Source: an uncultured Hymenobacter sp. (GTDB lineage: Bacteria > Bacteroidota > Bacteroidia > Cytophagales > Hymenobacteraceae). Taken from it: a stretch of 64,000 bases of DNA. This document shows positions 35,573 through 43,173 of the stretch, piece by piece; the first letter of the stretch is position 1; the number at the start of each line of letters is the position of its first letter. The notes under the pieces were generated by a model that worked only from the letters and a program-made list of their open reading frames with translations, ran no database searches and had not been told where the DNA came from. The stretch lies in assembly GCA_913776615.1 (NCBI GenBank), contig CAJYPK010000040.1, positions 186,001-250,000 of the forward strand, in the 5' to 3' direction. The translations under genes were made by a program, and so were the position numbers.

Positions 35573-36421
35573 ATGCCCATTAAACTCGGTACCAACGCCT
35601 ACGGCAAAAATGCCGTGAACCTGTCGCGCATCATCCGCCACGCCGACCACCACGAGTTTCGGCAGGTGAGCGTGAGCGTGCAGCTGACGGGCGACTTCGA
35701 AGCCGCTCACACCTTGGGCGATAACTCATTGATTCTGCCCACCGACACGCAGAAGAATACGGTGTACGCGCTGGCCAAGGAACACTTCACGAGCACCATC
35801 GAAGCCTTCGGCCTGGTGCTGGCCCGGCACTTCATTTCCCGCAACCCGCAGGTGAGCAAGGCCCGCATCGAGCTGGTAGAGCACCTGTGGCAGCGCATGG
35901 CTTTCGAAGGCGAGACGCACCCGCATGCCTTCACTGGCGGTAACTCCGAAAAACGTCGCGCTGTGGTCGAGCTGCCGGCCGCCGGCCCCGCCACGGTATG
36001 GGCCGGTATCAAGGGCCTCATGCTACTCAAGACTACCGACTCGGCTTTCGTGGGTTACCCCAAGGACGAATACACCGTGCTGCCCGAAACGACCGACCGC
36101 ATCCTGGCCACCGAGTGCGAGGCCGAGTGGGAATACTCCGGCGCCGACCTCGACTTCGAGGCATTGTACCAGCAAGCCCGTCACAGCCTGCTGCGCACGT
36201 TTGCGGCGCACAAGAGCCTGTCGGTGCAACACACGCTCTACGCCATCGGCGAGAACATCCTGGAGGAGCTCCCCGAGGTAAAGGAAATCAGCCTCATCAT
36301 GCCTAACAAGCACCACATTCCCTTCAACCTGGAACCCTTCGGCCAGGCCAATACCAACGAGATTTTCGTGGCGACGGACGCGCCGTTTGGCTATATTACG
36401 GGTACGGTGGTGCGGGGATAG
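35573..36421 (+). CDS. pucL: factor-independent urate hydroxylase (uricase)
   Basis: 282 aa from the ATG at 35573; an upstream in-frame open stretch overlaps allB antisense and is not conserved-looking. It oxidises urate to 5-hydroxyisourate. Motifs: GTNAYGKNAVNLSRI at the N-terminus (catalytic Lys), NSLILPTDTQKNTVYALAK near residue 60 (catalytic Thr and active-site Asp), and LIMPNKHHIPFNLEPFG near the end (catalytic His). The final TGTVVRG is in place of the peroxisomal tail of eukaryotic uricases. Confidence 0.96.
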   Translation: MPIKLGTNAYGKNAVNLSRIIRHADHHEFRQVSVSVQLTGDFEAAHTLGDNSLILPTDTQKNTVYALAKEHFTSTIEAFGLVLARHFISRNPQVSKARIELVEHLWQRMAFEGETHPHAFTGGNSEKRRAVVELPAAGPATVWAGIKGLMLLKTTDSAFVGYPKDEYTVLPETTDRILATECEAEWEYSGADLDFEALYQQARHSLLRTFAAHKSLSVQHTLYAIGENILEELPEVKEISLIMPNKHHIPFNLEPFGQANTNEIFVATDAPFGYITGTVVRG

Positions 36422-36503
36422 GTAAATGAGGCCTAGCAGACTAGATTATAATCTGCTCGGGGCAGTCTGTTTCTAAGGAGCTGTTTACGTTAGCTACCTC
36501 AGC

Positions 36504-36586
36504 TGTCATTGCGAGCGCAGCGAAGCAATCGCACTTGTTCAGCTTAGTCATTTGGGTGCGATTGCTTCGCTGCGCTCGCCGTGACA
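36504..36586. repeat. REP-like inverted repeat
   Basis: Arms 36504-36533 and 36557-36586 pair at 28 of 30 positions. The core (GCGAGCGCAGCGAAGCAATC) is a type of intergenic palindrome found in many bacterial genomes. Confidence 0.8.
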
Positions 36587-36639
36587 GGCAACCTCCGGAG
36601 GGCAGCAATAACCTAAACAGCTTTGTAGCAAAAAAACGG

Positions 36640-36736
36640 CCGTCACGCTGAGCTTGCGAAGCATCTTGTCAGATTCGGGCGGCTTATCTTGACGTGAGAA
36701 GATACTTCGCAAGCGGACGCCAGATGAGCATGACGG
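36640..36736. repeat. imperfect REP-like inverted repeat
   Basis: An inner stem (36652-36667 with 36699-36714, 15 of 16 paired) and an outer stem (36640-36651 with 36725-36736, 10 of 12), with ten extra bases in the right arm. It shares the GTCA-GCTGAGC and GCGAAGCA words with the repeat at 57864. Confidence 0.7.
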
Positions 36737-36837
36737 ACGAAGAGGGGGCTTGATTGATAATAAGCAGGAGCTTTTTGGCCGCAATTCGGCACACGGCTTT
36801 CCCCAGCCTCATTCTAATAAGTAATAAATAGCCACCC

Positions 36838-37794
36838 ATGCCCGCCACCCCCCGCGACCTACCCGCCTGGACCTTGGCCGCCGCCGCCCTGCGCGCCGGC
36901 CAGCCGGCCGCGCTGCTGTGCGTGGTGCAGAGCGCGGGCAGCAGTCCCGGCCGCCAGGGCTTTAAAATGGTGGTGACGGCCGAGGCCGTAGCCGGCTCCA
37001 TCGGGGGCGGTATCATGGAGCACAAGTGGGTGGAACTGGCCCGGCAGCGCCTACGGGAGGGCGACTACCTGCCGCTGCTGCGCCCCCAGATTCATCGGCG
37101 CGAGGCCCCGGCCCACCGCTCGGGCATGATGTGCGCCGGCGAGCAAGAGGTGCTGCTGTGGCCCCTGCGGCCGGAGGATAGCCCCACTGTGGTGGCTATC
37201 GAAGCGGCGTTGCAGACGCTCGGCGGGGGCGCGTGGGAAGTGAGTGAGGCGACGGGTCTGCGGCTGGCTAGTACGAGTCCGGCCGATTTTTTTGAGTATT
37301 GCTCCGGCCCGGCCTGGCACTACCGCGAGCAGTTGGGCTTCCGCGACCAGCTCACGATCGTAGGGGGCGGGCACGTTAGCCTGGCCCTGGCCCGGCTGGC
37401 CAGTCACTTGGAATTCGAGATAACCGTGCTCGACGACCGCGCCGACCTGCCCACGCTGGCCGCCAACCACTACGCCCACCACCGTCGGCAAGTAGACTAC
37501 GAGACGCTACGCGTACCGCCCGGCCCGCGCCGCTTCGTGGTCGTCATGACCGTGGGCTACCGCACCGACGCTGTGGCTTTGCGCCGCCTGCTGGGCCAGC
37601 AGTACGCCTACCTGGGCGTAATGGGCAGCGCCACCAAAGTCGCCGAGCTGCGCCGGGTGCTGGCGGCCGAGGGCTTCGACCTGGGCGAGCTACGCGGCCC
37701 CATCGGCGTACCCATCGGCAGCCGCACCCCCGAAGAAATCGCCGTGAGCGTGGCGGCCGAGCTCATCGCGGTGCGCAATCAGCAATTGACTTAA
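36838..37794 (+). CDS. xdhC: XdhC-family molybdenum cofactor chaperone
   Basis: 318 aa. XdhC proteins bind the molybdenum cofactor, promote its sulfuration and insert it into xanthine dehydrogenase. The N-terminal XdhC/CoxI domain shows VVQSAGSSPGRQGFKMVV and GSIGGGIMEH; the C-terminal Rossmann part shows LTIVGGGHVSLALARLA and TVGYRTDAVALRRLL, then YLGVMGSATKV. It closes the purine cluster and serves XdhAB encoded 15 kb away. Confidence 0.93.
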   Translation: MPATPRDLPAWTLAAAALRAGQPAALLCVVQSAGSSPGRQGFKMVVTAEAVAGSIGGGIMEHKWVELARQRLREGDYLPLLRPQIHRREAPAHRSGMMCAGEQEVLLWPLRPEDSPTVVAIEAALQTLGGGAWEVSEATGLRLASTSPADFFEYCSGPAWHYREQLGFRDQLTIVGGGHVSLALARLASHLEFEITVLDDRADLPTLAANHYAHHRRQVDYETLRVPPGPRRFVVVMTVGYRTDAVALRRLLGQQYAYLGVMGSATKVAELRRVLAAEGFDLGELRGPIGVPIGSRTPEEIAVSVAAELIAVRNQQLT

Positions 37795-37982
37795 CTGGGT
37801 TCTGAAGCAGGCGGCGCAGACGAGGCTTCTTCCCGGGCTTGTTCGTCAAGCTTGTCCAGGATTTCTTCTTCGCGCCAGATTTGCTCGGGGTTGAATAAGC
37901 CAGTCAGGGCGACCAGGTCGTCCAGGACGCTGGGCTCCGTAGGACGTTCGGCGTCGGATGGGAGGGGAGAATCGGGTTGCAT
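37791..37982 (-). CDS. short acidic hypothetical protein
   Basis: 63 aa from the ATG at 37982 (an upstream ATG would give 68). Acidic, Pro/Ser/Glu-rich ends around a likely helix (FNPEQIWREEEILDKLDEQA). No family recognised; converges on xdhC with a 4-base overlap. It may be real, as codon use is ordinary and the frame fits the gap. Confidence 0.45.
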   Translation of the reverse strand: MQPDSPLPSDAERPTEPSVLDDLVALTGLFNPEQIWREEEILDKLDEQAREEASSAPPASEPS

Positions 37983-38030
37983 AAGTAGCCTACGCAAAAT
38001 AGGCGACCAGGGGTAAGGCCCGCCTTTGCT

Positions 38031-40061
38031 TTATAGTCCCAGCAGCCGCCGGGCCGCGCCGACGATGGCCAGCTCAGCCTGGCCCACGGGTTTTTGGGCG
38101 GCGTCTAGCTGGATTTTGGCGGCAGCCTGGGCGGCGGGGACGGCCGGCTGGCCCTGCTCCAGCTGGGTGAGGCGCGGGGCCAGCAGGTTGGCCACGAGGC
38201 CGAGCTGCACGGCCAGCGGGGCATATTCGGCCAGGCCGGGGTTGAGGGCGAAAAGCGGCGTAAGCGCCTCGGGGATGCCTTGCCAGTCGGCCACTTGCCG
38301 GCGCAGGCTGGCTAGCTGGCGCTGAGAAGCTGGCGATAGCTTGGGCGGGGTGGCGGGGAAGGTAGGCACGCCAATGCTAAGGCTGGCTAGCAGGCTATCA
38401 GCGGTAGCGCCGAAGCGCCGGGCCACGTCCGACTCGGCTGGGGCGGCGTCGACGAGGCGGGTGAGGGGCGTCTCGGTGGTGTACTTAAAGCCCTGGAAGT
38501 GGCGCTTATAGTCCTTGACCGGCTCGGCCAGGCTGGCCAGGGTTTGCAGGGCGGGTAGGGCGGCCGGGTAGGGGCTGGCCAACTGGCGCAGCAGGGCGAC
38601 CGGGGCGCGGCGGTGGCGCAGGCCCAGCGCCTCCAGCTCGCTGCTTACGAAGGCCAGGCGGCGGTACATGTCGGGCACGTCCTGGGTGAGCGCGGCGGGG
38701 CTCCACAGGCGCTCGGCCACGGCGGCGGCGCGGGGCCACACCCGGCTGTCGTAGATGACACTGTCGGCAAACTCGGCCCACATGGCGGCCTCGCCCCCCA
38801 GCACGCGGCTGGCCAGTGAGTCGGGTACGCCTTGCAGCGGGTCGGCGGCGTAGTGGGTGGCGGCCGAATAATTGAGGTCGAGGTAGTAGCCGTGGGCGCG
38901 CAAAGCGGGGTGGCCCAGGCGCACGGCTTCGGCCACGGCCTTGGGGCCGCGCCAGCTTTCCACGACGATGGGCGCGGGCAGGTCGGGGCCGAGAATCTCA
39001 TCCCAGCCCACCATCGTTTTGCCCAGCTTCTGGATGATAACGAGCATCCGGCGGTTGAAATACGTCTGGAGCTGGTGCTTGTCGGGTACGGTGGTGCCGG
39101 GCTTCACGAAGCCGTTGGTTTGCATAAAGGCCGCGATGCGCGGGGTGCGCCGCCACTGCCGGCCATCGTTTTCGTCGCCCCCGATGTGGAAATACTTGTC
39201 GGGAAACAGCCCGCTCATCTCGGTCAGCACCGAATCGAGCATGGTGTAGGTGCTCTCGCGGGTGGGGTCGAGCAGCGCCCAGTTCTGGCTAGTGCCCCAG
39301 CGCGTGGGCACGGCCTTGATGGAGTCGTTGGAGCCCAGGCGCGGGTAGGCCGCCAGCAGTGCCCCGGTGTGACCGGGCAAGTCAAACTCGGGCACCACCC
39401 GGATGCCGCGCTGGGCGGCGTAGCGCACCACCTCGCGCACCTCGGCTTGGGTGTAGTAGCCGGTGGCTCCCGCTACGGTGTGCAGGCGCGGAAAGAGCTT
39501 GCTTTCCACGCGCCAGCCCTGGTCGTCGCAGAGGTGCCAGTGCAGTACGTTGAGCTTCACGGCGGCCATGCCGTCGAGGTTGCGCTTCACCACGGGCACC
39601 GGCAGAAAGTGCCGCGCCGCGTCGAGCAGCAGCCCGCGCCAGGCAAAGCGTGGGGCGTCCTGAATGTCGCAGAGCTGCGCCCGCCAGCCCCGGGGCGTGC
39701 TTTCGATTACTTGCCGGAAGGTGGCCAGCCCGCGCTGAATACCCAGCGGCCCGACGGCCGTAAGGCTCGCCCCGGCGGCCGTCACGCGCAGGTGGTAGCT
39801 CTCGTCGGTGGAAGTGGCAGGGCCGGTCGTCTGGCGGTGCAGGGCCAGCAGGGGCGCGGTGGCGAAGCGGTAGTAGCCGGCGTGCCAGGTGGCCTGGGCG
39901 GGTACCGGGAGGAGTGGGCGCTGGGCTTGAGCCGAAAAGCTCACGGCCAGTAAAAGAAAGATAGCGCAAGGTTTCGCCAGGTTGAGCAAGGTTTCGCAAA
40001 GCCTGCGGGTGAAAAAACTTAGCGAAACCTTGCTCAACCTGGCGAAACCTTGCGTGCTCAT
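38031..40061 (-). CDS. beta-N-acetylhexosaminidase, GH20
   Basis: 676 aa exported glycoside hydrolase removing terminal N-acetylhexosamines. The catalytic Asp-Glu pair is in FHIGGDENDGRQW near residues 290-302, preceded by the barrel motif LNVLHWHLCDDQGW near 175. A GH20b-like domain precedes it and an extra helical C-terminal region of about 150 residues follows. The start ATG overlaps the stop of the DUF58 gene (ATGA). Residues of about 3 to 33 are encoded by a 33-bp palindrome, after which the signal peptide core begins (CAIFLLLAVSFSAQAQ). No other ATG precedes the signal peptide. Confidence 0.93.
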   Translation of the reverse strand: MSTQGFARLSKVSLSFFTRRLCETLLNLAKPCAIFLLLAVSFSAQAQRPLLPVPAQATWHAGYYRFATAPLLALHRQTTGPATSTDESYHLRVTAAGASLTAVGPLGIQRGLATFRQVIESTPRGWRAQLCDIQDAPRFAWRGLLLDAARHFLPVPVVKRNLDGMAAVKLNVLHWHLCDDQGWRVESKLFPRLHTVAGATGYYTQAEVREVVRYAAQRGIRVVPEFDLPGHTGALLAAYPRLGSNDSIKAVPTRWGTSQNWALLDPTRESTYTMLDSVLTEMSGLFPDKYFHIGGDENDGRQWRRTPRIAAFMQTNGFVKPGTTVPDKHQLQTYFNRRMLVIIQKLGKTMVGWDEILGPDLPAPIVVESWRGPKAVAEAVRLGHPALRAHGYYLDLNYSAATHYAADPLQGVPDSLASRVLGGEAAMWAEFADSVIYDSRVWPRAAAVAERLWSPAALTQDVPDMYRRLAFVSSELEALGLRHRRAPVALLRQLASPYPAALPALQTLASLAEPVKDYKRHFQGFKYTTETPLTRLVDAAPAESDVARRFGATADSLLASLSIGVPTFPATPPKLSPASQRQLASLRRQVADWQGIPEALTPLFALNPGLAEYAPLAVQLGLVANLLAPRLTQLEQGQPAVPAAQAAAKIQLDAAQKPVGQAELAIVGAARRLLGL
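39965..40054. repeat. 33-bp perfect palindrome inside the start of the GH20 gene
   Basis: Arms 39965-39997 and 40022-40054 match perfectly with a 24-base loop. Within each arm the word AAGGTTTCGC occurs twice around CAGGTTGAGC. The element lies inside the reading frame and is translated as part of the N-terminus. Confidence 0.85.
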
Positions 40062-41410
40062 ATCATGCCCCGGGCTTTAAATTCCAGGTATTGGTTAATC
40101 GTATTGGCCGTCAATTGTTGCGGCGGGGTGAGCAGCGCGTGAATGCCGTAGCGTTGAAGCTCCAGCACAATCTGCCGCTTTTCCTGCTGAAATTTTTCGG
40201 CGATGGTTTGGTTGTACACGTCGGCCGTGGTGGCGGCCGGCGCGTCGAGAAAGGTGCGCAGCTCGGTGTTTTCAAAAAAAACGACCAGCAGCAGGTGCGC
40301 CTTACTCAGACTTCGCAGGTGAGGCAATTGCCGTTCCATTCCCTGCAAAGTCTCGAAATTGGTGAATAAAATCAGCAGGCTGCGTTGTTTGATGCGGGCG
40401 CGCACGGTAGCGTACAGCAGCTCGTAATCAGTTTCGAGGTACTGCGTTTTCTGCCGGTACAGTACTTCCAGCAAGGCCCGCAGGTGGCCGGGGCGGCGCT
40501 CGGCGGGCACTACCGCCCCGGGCTTATTGGAGAAAGTAATGAGGCCGGCCTTGTCGTGCTTGAGCAGAGCAATGTTGCTCATTACCAGCGTGGCGTTGAT
40601 GGCGTAGTCGAGCAGGCTCAGGCCCTCGAAGGGCATCCGCATTACGCGGCCCTTGTCGATGAGGCAGTACACCTGCTGGGCGCGCTCGTCCTGGAAGTGG
40701 TTGACCACCAGCGTATCGGCCCCGCCGCCGGTGGCGCGCCGGGCGCTGGCCTTCCAGTTGATGGTGCGCGGGTCGTCGCCGCTGGCATAGGGCCGGATCT
40801 GCTCGAACTCCATGCTCTGCCCCACCCGCCGGATGCGCTTGATACCCACTTCAGTCAGGCGGTTGTGAATAGCCAGCAACTCATACTGCCGCATCTGCAA
40901 AAACGACGGGTACACCGGCACCACCTGCCCCTCGCGCCCGAAGCGGAAACGCCGTCGCACCAGCCGCAGCGGCGAGGCGACGTACACGTTCAGCGCCCCG
41001 AAGGCGTACTCCCCGCGCTTGGTAGGCCGCAGCTGATAGGTAATAATCCGCGTCTGCCCCGGCTCGATGGTAGCCTCAAACAGCACGTCGCGCCGCTGAA
41101 ACTGGTGCGGAATCTCATCAATCACTTCCACCTGAATACCGAAGCGGTAACGGCTTTCGAGGTACAGCTGCACGTCGTTGTCGGAGCCGTTGGCCAGCTT
41201 CTCACCCAGCGCCCGCCGCCCAAATACCGGGCTGGCCCCGCCCGCCGCGGGTGCGTAGAGCAGCAGTGCATCGAGCACCGTGAGCAGCGCGGTCACGCCT
41301 AGCAGCACTTCCAGCGGCCCCAGCAGCCAGGGCAGGAAAAAGCTGACTGCCAAGCCCGCAATGAGGGCGGCGCAGAGATAGAAAAAGCGAGGAGTCAGAA
41401 AAAAGCTCAT
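40058..41410 (-). CDS. DUF58 protein
   Basis: 450 aa: two N-terminal membrane helices, a beta-rich part and a DUF58 domain with the diagnostic PYASGDDPRTINWKASARR segment near residue 215, followed by a von Willebrand A-like fold. DUF58 proteins work with MoxR ATPases, probably in assembly or quality control of envelope complexes. It overlaps the NADAR gene by 4 bases upstream and GH20 downstream. Confidence 0.9.
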   Translation of the reverse strand: MSFFLTPRFFYLCAALIAGLAVSFFLPWLLGPLEVLLGVTALLTVLDALLLYAPAAGGASPVFGRRALGEKLANGSDNDVQLYLESRYRFGIQVEVIDEIPHQFQRRDVLFEATIEPGQTRIITYQLRPTKRGEYAFGALNVYVASPLRLVRRRFRFGREGQVVPVYPSFLQMRQYELLAIHNRLTEVGIKRIRRVGQSMEFEQIRPYASGDDPRTINWKASARRATGGGADTLVVNHFQDERAQQVYCLIDKGRVMRMPFEGLSLLDYAINATLVMSNIALLKHDKAGLITFSNKPGAVVPAERRPGHLRALLEVLYRQKTQYLETDYELLYATVRARIKQRSLLILFTNFETLQGMERQLPHLRSLSKAHLLLVVFFENTELRTFLDAPAATTADVYNQTIAEKFQQEKRQIVLELQRYGIHALLTPPQQLTANTINQYLEFKARGMI

Positions 41411-41958
41411 GCCTGGCGGAGTTGGTCGCGCACTTCCATCAGGGCAAAACCCAGCAGGTTCGGTCCCTGCCAGCGGGTGGGGTTGGCGGCGTCGGGCGAG
41501 TCTGCGGCCAGGCCAATGCCCCAGATGGTATCGACCGGACTGGCTTCCACCAGTACGCGGCTGCCGGTGGCAAGCAGGAAGTCGCGCAGAGTGCGGTTCT
41601 GGCTGAATTTATGATAGTTGCCGGTGCGAACGATGTCGTACTTATGCGTTTCCCACCGCTCGGGCACGAAGCCGCGAATTTCCCGGCCCAGCTTCTTGGC
41701 CTCGGCGGGGCTTTTCACCGCCAGAATACGCGTGGCCATGTCGTCCTCGCCGAAGAGGCGCGCCTTTTCGGCCATCATCCAGTGTTCGGTGGAGCGATAA
41801 GTCAGGCCCGCTACCGTAAAGTTGGCCGGCCACCACTGGCTCAGGCAGGTCTTGGTGATAGTACCGTCCTTGCTGGGCTGGTGGCCCCAGAAAAACAAGT
41901 ATTTGATGGGCTGACCCTGCTCTAGCTCGGCCAGGAGCCATTCGGTGGAGTACTGCAT
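41407..41958 (-). CDS. NADAR-family protein
   Basis: 183 aa. Family motifs: FLFWGHQPS-like start (YLFFWGHQPS), NFTVAGLTYRSTEHWMMAEK near residue 45-65, VKSPAEAKKLGREIRGF near 80, and SPVDTIWGIGLAADSP near 143. NADAR enzymes act on ADP-ribosyl or ribosylated substrates and relatives (YbiA) process riboflavin intermediates. It lies between moxR (3 bases) and DUF58 (4-base overlap), unusual company for the family. Confidence 0.9.
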   Translation of the reverse strand: MQYSTEWLLAELEQGQPIKYLFFWGHQPSKDGTITKTCLSQWWPANFTVAGLTYRSTEHWMMAEKARLFGEDDMATRILAVKSPAEAKKLGREIRGFVPERWETHKYDIVRTGNYHKFSQNRTLRDFLLATGSRVLVEASPVDTIWGIGLAADSPDAANPTRWQGPNLLGFALMEVRDQLRQA

Positions 41959-41961
41959 AAG

Positions 41962-42981
41962 CTAGCGCGGAACCTCCACTGACTGTACGATTTGCGCCAC
42001 GACCTCATCGGCCGTGCCGCCCTCCATCTCGCGCTCGGGCGTGAGCATGATGCGGTGGCGCAGCACCGGCGCGGCCAAGAACTGCACGTCCTCGGGCGTC
42101 ACGAAGTCGCGGCCGCGCAGGGCGGCCAGTGCCTTGGCCCCGTTGAGCAGGGCGATGCTGGCGCGGGGCGAGGCCCCCAGGTACAGCGCCTTGTGCGCCC
42201 GCGTCTGGCCCACGATTTTGGCGATGTATTCGAGCACGTTGGCTTCTACGCGCTGCTGGCTTACCTGCTGGCGCAGGGCAGCCAGGTCCGGGGCCGAGAG
42301 CACGGCCTGCACCTTGTCGAGCGGCGTGCCGCCGAAGCCGCTGTGGTGGCCCTGGAGAATCCGGATTTCCTCGGCCAGGGTGGGGTAGCCCACGTTCAGC
42401 TTGAATAAGAAGCGGTCGAGCTGGGCCTCGGGCAGGCGGTAGGTACCTTCTTGCTCCACGGGGTTTTGGGTGGCCAGTACTACGAAGGGCGTCGCCATGC
42501 GGTGGGCGGTGCCGTCCTGCGTCACGGTGCGCTCCTCCATCACCTCGAAGAGGGCCGATTGCGTCTTGGCCGGGGCACGGTTGATTTCGTCAATCAAGAC
42601 CACGCTGGCGAAGATGGGGCCGGGCCGAAACTCGAAATCGCCCTGCGCGGGCCGGAAAATGCTCGTGCCCAGCACGTCGGCCGGCATCAGGTCGGGCGTA
42701 AACTGAATGCGGCTGAAGGGGACGGCCAGGGTGCGGGCCAGCAGCTTTGCCGTGAGGGTTTTGGCCACGCCGGGCACGCCCTCCAGCAGCACGTGGCCGT
42801 CGGCGAGCAGGGCCGTGAGCAGCAGCTCCAGCAAGTCGTGCTGGCCCACGATGACCTGCCCGATCTGCTGGCGCACGGCCTCGGTGCGGGCCGTGAGCTG
42901 CGCCAGATCGGTGCGCGGGGTAAAGGCGGCGGTGGGGGCCGCGGGCGTTTCGGCGGGTTGGAAAGGCGTTTCGTTTTCCAT
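41962..42981 (-). CDS. MoxR-family AAA+ ATPase
   Basis: 339 aa from the ATG at 42981 (an upstream in-frame start adds a hydrophobic non-conserved tail). Walker A EGVPGVAKTL near residue 70, Walker B VVLIDEINRAP near 130, sensor and lid regions following (DRFLFKLNVGYP; ALYLGASPRAS). MoxR ATPases act as chaperones for von Willebrand A-domain partners such as the DUF58 protein in this operon. Confidence 0.94.
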   Translation of the reverse strand: MENETPFQPAETPAAPTAAFTPRTDLAQLTARTEAVRQQIGQVIVGQHDLLELLLTALLADGHVLLEGVPGVAKTLTAKLLARTLAVPFSRIQFTPDLMPADVLGTSIFRPAQGDFEFRPGPIFASVVLIDEINRAPAKTQSALFEVMEERTVTQDGTAHRMATPFVVLATQNPVEQEGTYRLPEAQLDRFLFKLNVGYPTLAEEIRILQGHHSGFGGTPLDKVQAVLSAPDLAALRQQVSQQRVEANVLEYIAKIVGQTRAHKALYLGASPRASIALLNGAKALAALRGRDFVTPEDVQFLAAPVLRHRIMLTPEREMEGGTADEVVAQIVQSVEVPR

Positions 42982-43173
42982 GAGACGAAGAAAAAGCGGA
43001 GTCAAAAACAAGCGGGCCCAAGCAGCCCGGGTAATTACCTTGCGCCGCTAAACGAACCGGTAGCGGCGCGAAAAGCGGCAATAATGGGCCTCCACGGGCT
43101 GCAAATGGTCTTTATTGGTAAAGTACAATTTGCTGAAAAGCCCGTTTCCCGGCACAGTGCAAAATGAAATCTC

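Larger units (their letters stand above)
36422..36837. other. 416-base gap holding two palindromic repeats
   Basis: No convincing gene. It contains the repeats at 36504-36586 and 36640-36736. An open frame on the minus strand runs through the repeats and is explained by them. The last 50 bases before xdhC are AT-rich and may hold its promoter. Confidence 0.7.

Noticed and set aside
36548..36784. 78-codon open frame on the minus strand upstream of xdhC
   Set aside because: Runs through two palindromic repeats, so its coding look is produced by repeat sequence.
38832..39953. 373-codon open frame on the plus strand
   Set aside because: Antisense to the GH20 gene; composition is typical of a shadow frame.
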